Positions 32,680 through 42,168 of a stretch of 64,000 bases of DNA are shown here, piece by piece. Both the position numbers and the translations under genes were made by a program. The DNA lies in assembly GCF_002849655.1 (NCBI RefSeq), contig NZ_PDNW01000005.1, positions 1 through 64,000 on the forward strand, in the 5' to 3' direction. Below the pieces are notes generated by a model. It searched no databases, was not told the origin of the DNA, and saw only the letters and a list, made by a program, of their open reading frames with translations. This DNA comes from Pollutimonas subterranea. GTDB lineage: Bacteria > Pseudomonadota > Gammaproteobacteria > Burkholderiales > Burkholderiaceae_B. Each line of letters opens with the position of its first letter. Within the stretch, counting starts at the first letter, position 1.

Positions 32680-34208
32680 ACGGGCTCCTCAGTGCCTGCA
32701 GGTGCGCCCGTGGAATCCCATAAGCCGCTCATCCATTGCCCGATAAGATCCTGGCTGGCTTGCGATGTTTTTATTGATGGAGACATTCGTCCTTTCGCCA
32801 GTACGACCAGCCGGTCTGAAATTTCAAAGAGCTCGTCAAGCTCTTCCGAAATGATCAACAAGGCACAGCCTGCATCGCGCAAGGCGAGAAGCTCGGATCT
32901 AATCTGAGCCGCCGCGCCGACATCCACGCCCCACGTCGGCTGTGCGACCAGTAATACCTTGGGATTGCGCGTGACTTCCCGTCCAACGATATACTTTTGC
33001 AGGTTTCCGCCTGAAAGACTGGCTGCAATGGCCTGCGCGCCCGGAGCCTTGACCTTGAAGCGCTGGATGATACCCGCAGCCAGGGACTGGATTGCACCAC
33101 GATTGACCAGGCCTTTGCTGACCGTGGCGCGGGTCTGGTGCGACAACAACATATTGTGGGCCAGCGAAAGCTCGGGCACGGCCCCGCGGCCCAACCGCTC
33201 TTCCGGTACAACCCCGATGCCATGAGCTCGGCGCCAAGCCGTGGACTTGTCGCCGATAGGTCTACCGTCGAAAACCAGTGCGGTTCGAGGGGCACGGGTG
33301 TCCTCGCCCGACAATACCGCCAGCAATTCTTGCTGGCCATTACCGGACACGCCGGCGACCCCCAGGATCTCGCCTGCCCGTACTTCGAAATCGATATCGT
33401 CCAATTCCGTGGCAAACGGATGCGCCTTGGGCAGCGACAGCCGCTGGACCGACAATCGGGCTTCCCCGGCCGGACGCTCGTTGTGCGTGATAGCGGGTGG
33501 CTCGGTGCCTATCATGAGGCGTGACAGGCTGGCATCGGTCTCGTTGCGCGGATCGCACACGCCGGTGACCTTGCCGCCACGCATCACTGTGCAGGTATGG
33601 CAAAGCGCACGTATTTCGTCCAGCTTGTGGCTGATATAAAGAATGCTGCAGCCCTCATTCGCCAACTTGCGGAGGGTTTCGAAAAGCTTGTCCACCGCCT
33701 GCGGGGTCAGAACCGATGTCGGCTCATCGAGGATGAGCAATTGCGGCCGGCCCAGCAGCGCGCGCACGATCTCAACCCGCTGGCATTCCCCGACCGACAA
33801 TGTATGCACATGGCGCTGCGGTTCAAGGTCGAGCCCATACTGCCTTGCGGTATCGGCAATGCGGTTTTCAATATCGTCCAGGCGAATGGTGGAAGGCAAG
33901 CCCAGCGCTATGTTCTCGGCGACCGTCAGGGTGTCGAAAAGCGAAAAGTGCTGGAACACCATGCCTATGCCGAGTTCCCGCGCTGCCGAAGGACTGGAGA
34001 TGCGCATCTCCTGGCCATTCCAGAACATTTGCCCGCTGTCCGGCTTAGTCACGCCGTAGATGATCTTCATGAGCGTGGACTTGCCCGCCCCGTTCTCTCC
34101 CAGCACGGCGTGGATCTCTCCGGGCAGGACAGTCAGGTCGACGTTGTCGTTGGCGACGACCGCGGGATACTGCTTGGTGATCTGTTTCAGCGCAAGGCGG
34201 GTAGTCAT
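32673..34208 (-). CDS. ABC ATPase with two nucleotide-binding domains, NupO-like
   Basis: A 511-residue RbsA-type protein. Domain 1 has Walker A GENGAGKST near 36-44, signature LSVGECQRVEIVRAL and Walker B LLILDEPTSVL. Domain 2 (about 255-500) is degenerate at Walker A (GVSGNGQQEL) but has LSGGNLQKYIVGRE. This one-good-site arrangement is normal for the family. It energises the two permeases and the BMP protein. Confidence 0.94.
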   Translation of the reverse strand: MTTRLALKQITKQYPAVVANDNVDLTVLPGEIHAVLGENGAGKSTLMKIIYGVTKPDSGQMFWNGQEMRISSPSAARELGIGMVFQHFSLFDTLTVAENIALGLPSTIRLDDIENRIADTARQYGLDLEPQRHVHTLSVGECQRVEIVRALLGRPQLLILDEPTSVLTPQAVDKLFETLRKLANEGCSILYISHKLDEIRALCHTCTVMRGGKVTGVCDPRNETDASLSRLMIGTEPPAITHNERPAGEARLSVQRLSLPKAHPFATELDDIDFEVRAGEILGVAGVSGNGQQELLAVLSGEDTRAPRTALVFDGRPIGDKSTAWRRAHGIGVVPEERLGRGAVPELSLAHNMLLSHQTRATVSKGLVNRGAIQSLAAGIIQRFKVKAPGAQAIAASLSGGNLQKYIVGREVTRNPKVLLVAQPTWGVDVGAAAQIRSELLALRDAGCALLIISEELDELFEISDRLVVLAKGRMSPSIKTSQASQDLIGQWMSGLWDSTGAPAGTEEPVC

Positions 34209-34213
34209 AGGTG

Positions 34214-34405
34214 CTAACGTTGCTGCAACGCCTTTTCGATTTTCTTGTCAGTCTTGTACTGGCTTAGGGCATATACTGCCCAGATCGTTGCCGGCAGCCA
34301 GCCGACCAGCGTGATTTGCAATATCAGGCACACGATACCCGCAATGGGTCGCCCAATGGTGAAGAAGGTAAGCCAAGGCAATAACAGGGCAATAATCAGT
34401 CGCAT
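34214..34405 (-). CDS. YqaE/Pmp3-family small membrane protein
   Basis: A 63-residue protein with two hydrophobic segments (about 2-24 and 26-48) and a basic tail ending KKIEKALQQR. The pattern PWLTFFTIGRPIAGIVCLILQITLVGWLPATIWAVYAL fits the Pmp3/YqaE group, tied to membrane potential and salt stress. It lies five bases upstream of the NupO-like ATPase on the same strand, so it may be the first gene of that operon. Divergent from the MgtC-like gene. Confidence 0.82.
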   Translation of the reverse strand: MRLIIALLLPWLTFFTIGRPIAGIVCLILQITLVGWLPATIWAVYALSQYKTDKKIEKALQQR

Positions 34406-34478
34406 TATTCAACACCATTTTTGTTGAAGTTTACAGAGCCTGCTATTCTAACCGCTGCTTAAATTGAGATTATCGACT

Positions 34479-34970
34479 ATGGCTGATATTGCATCCAGCA
34501 TCTGGAACACAATCGTTCATGAGTTTTCCGATATTCCCGACGTAGAACAAGCAACACGAATTCTGCTGCGCTTGTCGATGGCAATTATCCTGGGCGCCGC
34601 CATCGGATATGAGCGTGAATTGCGCGGTAAAGACGCCGGGCTTCGCACCCATATGCTGGTGTCGCTGGGCGCGGCGATTTTTATCCTGGCGCCGCTGCAA
34701 ATCGGCATGCCCATCGAAGATGCCAGCCGTGTGCTCCAGGGCATCATTGCCGGCATTGGCTTCCTGGGGGCAGGCGCCATCATCAAGCTGAGCAACGATC
34801 AAGAGATCAAGGGGCTTACCACGGCGGCCAGTGTCTGGGTCGCCGCCGGCATAGGCATTGCCGCCGGAATGGGCCTGGAAGCCACCGCCGTAGTGAGTAC
34901 CGCGGCGGTGCTGTTCATCCTGGTCATAGTCAGGCGGATGGAAGACAATATAGATCCGAATTCGAAGTAA
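34479..34970 (+). CDS. MgtC/SapB-family membrane protein
   Basis: A 163-residue inner-membrane protein with four to five hydrophobic segments and the MgtC N-terminal signature: LGAAIGYERELRGKDAGLRTHMLVSLGAAIF (about 34-65) and GIIAGIGFLGAGAIIK (about 87-102). The long C-terminal ACT-like domain of MgtC is missing, as in the short SapB/YhiD group. Its role may involve magnesium or acid stress, but transport by the family is not established. An upstream TTG at 34464 is less likely than this ATG. Confidence 0.88.
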   Translation: MADIASSIWNTIVHEFSDIPDVEQATRILLRLSMAIILGAAIGYERELRGKDAGLRTHMLVSLGAAIFILAPLQIGMPIEDASRVLQGIIAGIGFLGAGAIIKLSNDQEIKGLTTAASVWVAAGIGIAAGMGLEATAVVSTAAVLFILVIVRRMEDNIDPNSK

Positions 34971-34985
34971 CCAAGCCAATATCGA

Positions 34986-37052
34986 TCACGGACGCGGTTG
35001 GTTGGACGGCCAGCTGTCCCGCGGATTCTCGGGCTTTTGTTTTTCCTGGGCCTGATCGGGGCGCGACTTCTTTTTATCGGATTCGCCAACCACTGGCTCG
35101 CAATCGTTGGATTCGTTGGTTCCGGTATTCAGCAAGGGCAGCAAGGCGGCAAAAGGCGTCGCCACCACGCCCAGCGCTATGGCCGCCCCGGCGCGCGCGG
35201 CCAACGGGCCCACTTGCACGCCTACGTCCGGATCCTTGAGCGTACCTTTTGCGTACAACGGCGAGCGTAGCGTAAAGATGCGTAGCGATTTGTTTTCCGG
35301 TCGCACATCAAGATCGATCACTTCGGAGCGCAAATTGATGCCGCCCGTGACGTCCACAGTCGTATCCTCGGTTTCCAGCTTGAAGACCCGGATTTGCATC
35401 TGCCCATTGCGGACACCGAAATTGGCGGCGACACAGTTCAGGACCACCTGTTCGTCGCCGAACAGCTTGGCAATGACCATATTGGCCACGTTCAGGCCCG
35501 CTGCCTCCAGCAGGAAACGACTGATGGTGCCACGACTTACCAAGGCCTTGATTTCGCCATCGGCATGCCCCAGCAGCTCGGCGATGGAATTGCCTTGGCC
35601 CTTGAGCGTTGCATCGCCGTGCAGCTCGCCGAAACTGGCGTCCATGCTTTCTGCGCCCGGAAAAAGCTCTTTCAGCTTCAGATGACGCGCAGCCGTATCC
35701 ATGTCGGCCTGCAGTTTCTCGCCACGGCCATCCAGGGTAATCGTGTTGCTAAGTGTTCCCCCTGCAAATCCAAAATTCAAAGAGGTGAGCGACAGCACCC
35801 GATCTTGCAGTTTGACATGCGCCTCGATGTTGTCCAGCGGCAAATCTTTATCACGCAGTATCTTGCGGCCCTTGAACTTGACGTCCGCGTCCATGGTTCC
35901 CCACGCTTTGGTACTGATGGGATCAACGGGCAAAACCTGGCCGGGCGGCGGCTTCACCACATCTTTTTTCCCTTTGTCTTTGACATCGCTGGTGTCCGCA
36001 CCGATCAGCGGTCCGAGATCCTGGAGTCGCAACTGTTGTGATTCGACTTGTCCGGTGAGTAATGAGCGGGGCTTGCGTATCTGGTATTCCAATGTGCCGT
36101 TCAGGTCGCTCTCACCCACAACGCCCTTGAAGTTCTCGTACCGCCATTTGTCATCGTCGCCTTCCAGCATGCCTATGAGCCGGCCTTCCGTGCTGTATGG
36201 CGGGGTATTGGGCAGGGTGACACCGATAAGCGGGTACAAATCGGCCATGCTGTTGCCGGCGAGACTGAGCCGGACGTCGAGCGCCGCCAGTTGTTGCGGC
36301 TTGGTGACTGAACCTTCGATACCGATGGTGGTTTCCCCGACACTAACCTTGCCTTGCAACGGGAATGGATTGCCGCCCGCCCGCAACGACAGGATGTCGC
36401 CCGCCTGACCTTCACCCTTGATGTCGGCATCGTTATAGGTACCGCTGGCTTTGAATCCTATACCGTAGCCCTCCTTGCTTGCCTCCTGCAGAGTATCGAG
36501 TTCGGCGTTCATGTCGAGCTTGCTGGCAACATCGATGACATGCACCCTGGCCCGCGATAGCTGTACCTGCTGCAAGTCGAATTGCCATTTCGAAGGGGGC
36601 TGGTCTTTGGCGTCTTCCTTGGTGAACGTCCAGTTGTTGGCGCCTTCCGCATCACGGTTCAGCACTACATTGGCCTCATCGACCTTCAGGCGCGGGAGTT
36701 CAATAGTGTGATCGAGCAAAGCCAGAGGATTGATCACGACCGTCAGGTTCTTGACCTCGGCCATATTGCCCTCTAGTGTGCTTCCCTCGGGGTTTCCCAC
36801 GGTAAGCTGCTGGGCGGTAATTTCCGGCCAAGGCACCCAGCCGCGCCATCCGGTTTGTTCCTTGGGACGCAACCAGTTCACGGACAAGTCGCCCTCGATC
36901 GCTACCGGCCGGTTGGCGAGCTGGCTCGCTTGCTTGTTGATCCACGGCTTGGCATGGTTCCAGTTGAATGTGGCCGCTATCAGCACGGCCAGAGCCACTA
37001 TTACCAAAAGGCCGGAACATCCCCACAAGATAATTTTTATATAGCGCGGCAT
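34986..37052 (-). CDS. AsmA-family protein
   Basis: A 688-residue protein with one N-terminal membrane helix (about 6-28) and a long periplasmic AsmA domain. Family features are the early PWINKQASQLANRPVAIEGDL and a C-terminal AsmA_2 region with LLEAAGLNVANMVIAKLFGD and GGINLRSEVIDLDVRPENKSLRI. AsmA-like proteins bridge the envelope and are linked to phospholipid transport or outer-membrane assembly. MPRYIKIILW at 37052 is chosen over an ATG 42 bases earlier. The tail (about 665-688) is charged and disordered. Confidence 0.9.
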   Translation of the reverse strand: MPRYIKIILWGCSGLLVIVALAVLIAATFNWNHAKPWINKQASQLANRPVAIEGDLSVNWLRPKEQTGWRGWVPWPEITAQQLTVGNPEGSTLEGNMAEVKNLTVVINPLALLDHTIELPRLKVDEANVVLNRDAEGANNWTFTKEDAKDQPPSKWQFDLQQVQLSRARVHVIDVASKLDMNAELDTLQEASKEGYGIGFKASGTYNDADIKGEGQAGDILSLRAGGNPFPLQGKVSVGETTIGIEGSVTKPQQLAALDVRLSLAGNSMADLYPLIGVTLPNTPPYSTEGRLIGMLEGDDDKWRYENFKGVVGESDLNGTLEYQIRKPRSLLTGQVESQQLRLQDLGPLIGADTSDVKDKGKKDVVKPPPGQVLPVDPISTKAWGTMDADVKFKGRKILRDKDLPLDNIEAHVKLQDRVLSLTSLNFGFAGGTLSNTITLDGRGEKLQADMDTAARHLKLKELFPGAESMDASFGELHGDATLKGQGNSIAELLGHADGEIKALVSRGTISRFLLEAAGLNVANMVIAKLFGDEQVVLNCVAANFGVRNGQMQIRVFKLETEDTTVDVTGGINLRSEVIDLDVRPENKSLRIFTLRSPLYAKGTLKDPDVGVQVGPLAARAGAAIALGVVATPFAALLPLLNTGTNESNDCEPVVGESDKKKSRPDQAQEKQKPENPRDSWPSNQPRP

Positions 37053-37207
37053 GTTCGCTCCCCGATTCGCCGCCCCTATCATAGGGGCAGCCATTGCTTC
37101 ATTGTAGGGGGATCATTATCCGGCCCCTGATACGAAACAATACCGTGGACGACGAAATGCGGCAACCATATTGGCGCCGCAAAATATCTAGGTGCAAACA
37201 AACTACT

Positions 37208-37244
37208 GCAGGCCCCGGCCGGATATTTCCCGCCAGTGGCCTGC
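37208..37244 (-). terminator. Possible hairpin downstream of ahpF
   Basis: GCAGGCC (37208-37214) and GGCCTGC (37238-37244) are complementary around a long loop, ten bases after the ahpF stop on the minus strand. Only scattered Ts follow (AGTAGTTTGTTTG), so this is a weak call. Confidence 0.3.
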
Positions 37245-37252
37245 TGAAGGCC

Positions 37253-38851
37253 TTATGCCGCAGCCGTCTCGAGCGCCGTGGCGGGCACGGCTTCTTCATC
37301 GGTTACCGAACTGCGTATCAGATGGTCGAAGGCACTGAGCGCGGCCTTGGCACCATCGCCAGCGGCGATCACAATCTGCTTGTAGGGCACTGTCGTGACA
37401 TCACCGGCCGCGAATACGCCAGGCAAGGAAGTTTGCCCTTTGGCATCGATCTCGATCTCGCCATGACGCGACAAAGCCAGGGTGCCTTCCAGCCACTCGG
37501 TATTGGGCACCAGGCCAATCTGGATGAACACGCCTTCCAGCTCGATACGGCGAAGCTCATCGGACCCGCGATCCTTATATGTCAAGGCACTGACTTTCTT
37601 GCCGTCGCCATGTATTTCAGTAGTCAGCGCAGACGTAATGATTGTGACGTTCGCCAGACTGCGCAATTTGCGTTGCAGGACAGCATCGGCACGCAAGGTT
37701 TCTCCGTATTCGATCAGCGTCACATGCTTGACCAATCCCGCGAGATCGATGGCCGCCTCGACTCCGGAGTTACCTCCGCCGATTACCGCGACGCGCTTAC
37801 CCTTGAACAGCGGACCGTCGCAATGCGGGCAATAGGCCACGCCATTGTTGCGGTATTCGCGCTCGCCCGGCACATTGATTTCACGCCAGCGGGCACCCGT
37901 CGACAGGATTACGGTCTTGCTTTTCAGTACACCGCCGTTGGCCAACTTCACTTCGATGAGCTTGCCAGGCACAAGGCTGGTAGCTTCTTGCAGATTCATG
38001 ATGTCGACATCGTAAGCCTTGACGTGCTCTTCCAGAGCCACGGCAAACTTCGGTCCTTCCGTTTCTTTCACCGAGATGAAGTTCTCTATAGCCATCGTGT
38101 CCAGGACCTGGCCACCGAAGCGCTGTGCCACGACACCGGTACGTATGCCTTTGCGTGCGGCGTAGACGGCGGCTGCCGCGCCAGCCGGGCCACCGCCAAC
38201 GATCAGGACATCGTAGGCATCCTTGGCACTGAGCTCTTCGGCCTTGCGGCTGGAGGCTCCGGTATCCAGACGGGAAAGGATCTCTTCCACACTGGAACGG
38301 CCCTGGCCGAACACTTCACCGTTCAGGTACATGGTCGGCACCGACATGATTTGGCGGGCGTCCACTTCGTCTTGGTACAAGGCGCCGTCGATGGCCACAT
38401 GCTGGATGCGTGGATTGATGATCGACATCACATTCAGCGCCTGGACAACATCAGGACAGTTCTGGCATGACAAGGAGAAATAAGTCTCGAACTTGTAATC
38501 GCCATCAAGGTTGCGTATTTGTTCGATCACCGCTTCATCGAGCTTGATCGGATGGCCGCCGACCTGGAGCAATGCCAGGACCAGCGACGTGAATTCGTGC
38601 CCCATCGGTATACCGGCAAAGCGCACACTGATGTCAGTGCCGCTGCGGTTGATACTGAACGAGGGCTTGCGTTCATTGCTGTCGTTACGCTCGGTCATCG
38701 TGATGCGATCAGACATCAGCTCGATTTCCTGTAGCAGTTCACGCAGTTCGACCGATTTGGCGCTGTCGTCAAGGCAGGCCACGATCTCGATGGGTTGCGA
38801 GATCATTTCCATATAGGATTTCAACTGATTCTTGATATTTGCATCTAACAT
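37253..38851 (-). CDS. ahpF: Alkyl hydroperoxide reductase subunit F
   Basis: A 532-residue flavoprotein that passes electrons from NADH to AhpC. The N-terminal tandem thioredoxin-like domain (about 1-195) carries the CQNC redox pair Cys129/Cys132. The thioredoxin-reductase part has the FAD site [19 protein letters not shown] (about 217-235), redox pair CPHC at 341-344, NADH site [12 protein letters not shown], and the late GVFAAGDVT. It lies 109 bases downstream of ahpC on the same strand, with a hairpin in the gap. Confidence 0.97.
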   Translation of the reverse strand: MLDANIKNQLKSYMEMISQPIEIVACLDDSAKSVELRELLQEIELMSDRITMTERNDSNERKPSFSINRSGTDISVRFAGIPMGHEFTSLVLALLQVGGHPIKLDEAVIEQIRNLDGDYKFETYFSLSCQNCPDVVQALNVMSIINPRIQHVAIDGALYQDEVDARQIMSVPTMYLNGEVFGQGRSSVEEILSRLDTGASSRKAEELSAKDAYDVLIVGGGPAGAAAAVYAARKGIRTGVVAQRFGGQVLDTMAIENFISVKETEGPKFAVALEEHVKAYDVDIMNLQEATSLVPGKLIEVKLANGGVLKSKTVILSTGARWREINVPGEREYRNNGVAYCPHCDGPLFKGKRVAVIGGGNSGVEAAIDLAGLVKHVTLIEYGETLRADAVLQRKLRSLANVTIITSALTTEIHGDGKKVSALTYKDRGSDELRRIELEGVFIQIGLVPNTEWLEGTLALSRHGEIEIDAKGQTSLPGVFAAGDVTTVPYKQIVIAAGDGAKAALSAFDHLIRSSVTDEEAVPATALETAAA

Positions 38852-38887
38852 AACGTATCGACCTTCTTGATAAGAGGAATTCTGGAT

Positions 38888-38918
38888 GTCGCGCCACGGC
38901 TCGTAGCCTTGACGCGAC
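38888..38918 (-). promoter_or_regulatory. Hairpin in the ahpC-ahpF gap
   Basis: GTCGCG (38888-38893) and CGCGAC (38913-38918) can pair, with an inner GGCT/AGCC pairing. There is no T tract. It may protect the ahpC transcript or lower read-through into ahpF. Confidence 0.35.
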
Positions 38919-38960
38919 GGGGTAGGTAAACTTACCTGCTTATCGCAAGCGAGCTACGCC

Positions 38961-39524
38961 TTAGATCTTGCCTACGAGGTCCAGCGAAGGAGTCAGCGTT
39001 GCGGCGCCTTCTTCCCATTTGGCAGGGCAAACTTCACCGGGGTGGGCGGCAATGTACTGGGCGGCCTTGACCTTGCGCAGCAATTCGGAAGCAACACGGC
39101 CGATGCCGTTGTCATGCACTTCCATGACTTTGATTTCGCCTTCAGGGTTCACGACGAATGTGCCACGCAATGCCATGCCTTCTTCTTCGATCAGGACTTC
39201 GAAGTTGCGCGACAATACTTGAGTAGGGTCGGCGATCATGGGATATTGCACTTTGCCAATTGCGGCCGACGTGTCGTGCCAGGCTTTGTGCGAGAAGTGC
39301 GTGTCGGTCGATACGCTATAGATTTCGACGCCAAGCTTCTGGAATTCAGCATACTGGTCGGCCAGGTCTTCCAGTTCGGTCGGGCACACGAACGTGAAGT
39401 CGGCGGGGTAGAAAACGAATACCGACCACTTGCCTGCAACGGACTCATCGCTTACGTCGACGAACTTGCCGTTATGGTATGCAGTGGCTTTGAATGGCTT
39501 GATTTGCGTATTGATCAGGGACAT
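38961..39524 (-). CDS. ahpC: Alkyl hydroperoxide reductase subunit C (peroxiredoxin)
   Basis: A 187-residue typical two-cysteine peroxiredoxin that reduces hydrogen peroxide and organic peroxides in the cytosol. The peroxidatic Cys47 lies in [13 protein letters not shown] and the resolving Cys166 in [14 protein letters not shown] precedes the start. It is the first gene of ahpCF, and the promoter region carries an OxyR-like site. Confidence 0.98.
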   Translation of the reverse strand: MSLINTQIKPFKATAYHNGKFVDVSDESVAGKWSVFVFYPADFTFVCPTELEDLADQYAEFQKLGVEIYSVSTDTHFSHKAWHDTSAAIGKVQYPMIADPTQVLSRNFEVLIEEEGMALRGTFVVNPEGEIKVMEVHDNGIGRVASELLRKVKAAQYIAAHPGEVCPAKWEEGAATLTPSLDLVGKI

Positions 39525-39567
39525 TGTGTTTTTCCTTTAAGTGGTTGAAAAACTGAACACAACGCCA

Positions 39568-39605
39568 GTATAGGCCAGAACTATCATTTTCCATAATTGA
39601 TAGTT
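39568..39605 (-). promoter_or_regulatory. ahpC promoter with OxyR-like elements
   Basis: On the minus strand TTATGG (39591-39596), a 17-base spacer and TATACT (39568-39573) form a candidate promoter. ATAG-N7-CTAT at 39570-39584 fits half of an OxyR site, and AACTATCA (39579-39586) with TGATAGTT (39598-39605) is a perfect 8-bp inverted repeat across the -35. Spacing does not match the full four-element OxyR consensus, so the assignment is tentative. Confidence 0.45.
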
Positions 39606-39697
39606 TTTATATTGATCATTGCTTTTGCCTATAGTCTCATCCAATTATCGCTTTCCGCGTTTCGTCCCGACACGGCGGGACGAAACGGGACAAGGCT

Positions 39698-40468
39698 TTA
39701 GAATGTTTTCGATAAGGCCAGCAGCGCGGTCGCGCGTCCCGTGTACTTTCCTTTCGTATTCGTATAAATATCCCGGTCTGCGTTGGTATCTATATAGCTG
39801 AGGGTCGTCGAAAAACCGTTGCCCCAATCCTTCGCAAGGCCCAATGACCAATCTGTATAGGATCCATCGTCCAGGTTGCGCACCTTTTGATAGCCCACAT
39901 GGGCCGTAAGCGCCAGCCCCCAGACCCCTGTATCGAACTTTCCGGACAGATCGTAATACTGACTATTCTTGCTGTCGGGCACGCCGAACAGGTTCGTCAA
40001 TGAATGCGAGTACTTGACCGTGATGGGACCGTAGCCCACGCCGACGTACAGTTCCGTCGTGTTGGGACTTGCGTAACCATCGGGGTAGCTGCCAGGATAA
40101 TGATAGTGCAGCGCACCCACGTCGTAGCTCAGATCTTGCCACAGGGTTCCACGATAGCCGCCATAAACATCCATTTCAACCGCCGCCGATACATCAGGGT
40201 GTGAATCATCCAGCCAGCTAATGCTGGAATTCCAATTGCCCAAGTACAAGCCGCTGGTATGGCCCAGGTCAAATCCGCCCTGTATCGCCGGCTTGTTATT
40301 GGTCTGCATGATGCCGCGATAGCGGTATTGGCTCACCAACGATACGTTTGCGCTCAAGGTGAAGTCGGAATCCGACGTGGCGGTCGAGTCTTGACCATAA
40401 GCGGGCATCAAGGCGCCGGCAACGACCAGCATTGCCAGCGCTGCGGTAGGGCTCAAGATTGTTCTCAT
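39698..40468 (-). CDS. TorF-type putative outer-membrane porin
   Basis: A 256-residue protein with signal peptide (about 1-25, ending AYG) and a mature beta-rich barrel. It begins DFTLSANVSLVSQYRYRGIMQTN, typical of the TorF/Gcw_chp group, has alternating strands throughout, and ends with Phe (LALSKTF), the outer-membrane sorting signal. Substrate unknown. MRTILSPT at 40468 gives a clean signal peptide; the frame reaches 40513. A sigma54-like element lies about 180 bases upstream. Confidence 0.87.
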   Translation of the reverse strand: MRTILSPTAALAMLVVAGALMPAYGQDSTATSDSDFTLSANVSLVSQYRYRGIMQTNNKPAIQGGFDLGHTSGLYLGNWNSSISWLDDSHPDVSAAVEMDVYGGYRGTLWQDLSYDVGALHYHYPGSYPDGYASPNTTELYVGVGYGPITVKYSHSLTNLFGVPDSKNSQYYDLSGKFDTGVWGLALTAHVGYQKVRNLDDGSYTDWSLGLAKDWGNGFSTTLSYIDTNADRDIYTNTKGKYTGRATALLALSKTF

Positions 40469-40646
40469 GACAGCCTCCGCAGAACTACCAACGCCGGCAG
40501 CACCGCCGTGCATAACAAATGGGGATGGGAATGCCTACTCATGGATCTACTCCTGGGACTGAATTACTCGCAGAATAGTGACGAGACACGGTTGACGCCG
40601 CGAGCGAATCGCATCAAACGAAAACGACTCGTCAGTCTTTACATAC

Positions 40647-40661
40647 GCAACCCGTATGCCA
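40647..40661 (-). promoter_or_regulatory. Candidate sigma54 promoter upstream of the porin
   Basis: On the minus strand TGGC and TTGC stand with GG and GC ten bases apart, the -24/-12 spacing of sigma54 promoters. The start would be about 165 bases before the porin ATG. The match is short and no enhancer site was identified. Confidence 0.25.
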
Positions 40662-40758
40662 GTTTCTCAGCGAAACCCAGTGAGTAGAATTGCGCGCAGG
40701 CGTGTTTGCGCTACGTTCGGGTGCACCCGCCGCGCCCCGCAATGATGCATTGCGCACA

Positions 40759-41898
40759 TCATCCGTCGCGACGGTGCATTTCAAAGAACTGCCAGATCAG
40801 GACAGAAGCCCTTGGACCTTCCTTGGCATTGAATTTTTGACTGGCATCACCACCGCTCCAGGCATGCCCCACGCCTTTGATCAGGCATAGACGCACTACC
40901 GGCTTGCGGTTTCGAAGATAGTCCCATCGCTGATATTCCCGATGTGTGCCCCGTGCCAGCACGGTTTCCTTGCCGGCTGGCTTGGCACCCGAGCGCGCCT
41001 CTAACAGGCCGGACACAGGACTTTCCGGAGTCAGCCCATGGAGCGGCGGCTGCCAATTCACGTGCACGAACTGCTGGGCGAGTTGCCCGGCATTGCGAGG
41101 CGCGACCACATTGTCGCCTAGCCCGTGCAGGATCAGGGCGGGCATGCCGGGAAAGCGAGCCGCGCCGTCAAGCAGCGACTCAATCAACGCGGTGGGTTCA
41201 TGCGAGGCTCCGCGCCGCATCGTACGCATTCCTTCAGAGGGGCTGTGCGCCTCGCCCAATGCCGCGCCCGAGTGCATGGCGACTGCGGCAAAAAGCGCGG
41301 GATGCCGCAATGCGGTCAAGCCGGCCATACCGGCGCCCGCCGACATGCCTGCGACGTACACCTTGGCGCCATCCAGCTTATGGCGCGCGACAATGCTGCT
41401 GGTCAATTCTGCAATAGCATCTGCTTCGGCACAACCATGCGCGTCGTCCGGCTGGAACCAGCGCCAGCACCGCAGCGCCTGGACACGCCTGGTTTGCTGA
41501 GGATAAATCACAACAAAGCCTTTGCTGTCCGCCAGGCGATTCATGCGCGATCCCAGCGCCATTTCGTAAGCCGTCTGCTGGCATCCGTGCAGCATGACAA
41601 GCAGGGGCATTCCGGCGACCGACCGGCCCGGGGGCCTGTACAAGCCATATGCAAGCCGGCCCAGCAGCTCAGTTCTGGAAGGTGCAGTCTTGTATACGAG
41701 GCTTTGCCATGTGCCCTTACCGCCAGGGAGCGCAGCCGGGGCTGACTTGGCTGCGACACGGCGTACAGCAGTCTTCTTGACTGCTTTCTTGCGGGCCGGT
41801 TTTACGGGCGGCCCACTCACCATCTTGACCGCTTGCCGTTGCAGGCGGGACATACGCTTGATTGTGGAGAAAAACAGGCTGCTCAACTTTTTGGCCAT
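40759..41898 (-). CDS. PHB-depolymerase family esterase
   Basis: A 379-residue alpha/beta hydrolase of the LpqC/polyhydroxybutyrate-depolymerase family. The oxyanion stretch is LHGCQQTAYEMA (103-114), the nucleophile Ser186 lies in GMSAGAGM, and a late His is in GVGHAWSGG. The N-terminus (about 1-55) is Lys/Arg-rich (PARKKAVKKTAVRRVAAK), with no clear signal peptide, so export is doubtful; such a basic arm could bind granules or nucleic acid. GGAGG three bases before 41898 fixes the start, against an open frame to 42033. Confidence 0.88.
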   Translation of the reverse strand: MAKKLSSLFFSTIKRMSRLQRQAVKMVSGPPVKPARKKAVKKTAVRRVAAKSAPAALPGGKGTWQSLVYKTAPSRTELLGRLAYGLYRPPGRSVAGMPLLVMLHGCQQTAYEMALGSRMNRLADSKGFVVIYPQQTRRVQALRCWRWFQPDDAHGCAEADAIAELTSSIVARHKLDGAKVYVAGMSAGAGMAGLTALRHPALFAAVAMHSGAALGEAHSPSEGMRTMRRGASHEPTALIESLLDGAARFPGMPALILHGLGDNVVAPRNAGQLAQQFVHVNWQPPLHGLTPESPVSGLLEARSGAKPAGKETVLARGTHREYQRWDYLRNRKPVVRLCLIKGVGHAWSGGDASQKFNAKEGPRASVLIWQFFEMHRRDG

Positions 41899-42168
41899 AC
41901 GCCTCCGATTCGGTCGCGCCGCATTGAATGGCTTTGTTCGGTCTTCGGCTTTGAAAAGCAAGTTGTGTACCCGAATTCCAACGGAACCTGGCAAACTGAA
42001 CCCACGCGCGAGGATGATGGAAAATGAGTTCACTGTTCGCCTTCCCTGGAACTGGCAATGGCGGCAGCCCTGATCCTGTGCGCCGCGCTAATGGCTCGTG
42101 GCGTCGGCAGCGTCTGAATCTCGACGGGTACAATTGCACTCCGTTACGTTTATGGCTGTCGCTGTGCA

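Noticed and set aside
37094-38470. Long plus-strand open frame (458 residues) opposite ahpF
   Set aside because: Low-quality translation with no domain; it mirrors the codon pattern of the clearly real ahpF on the other strand.
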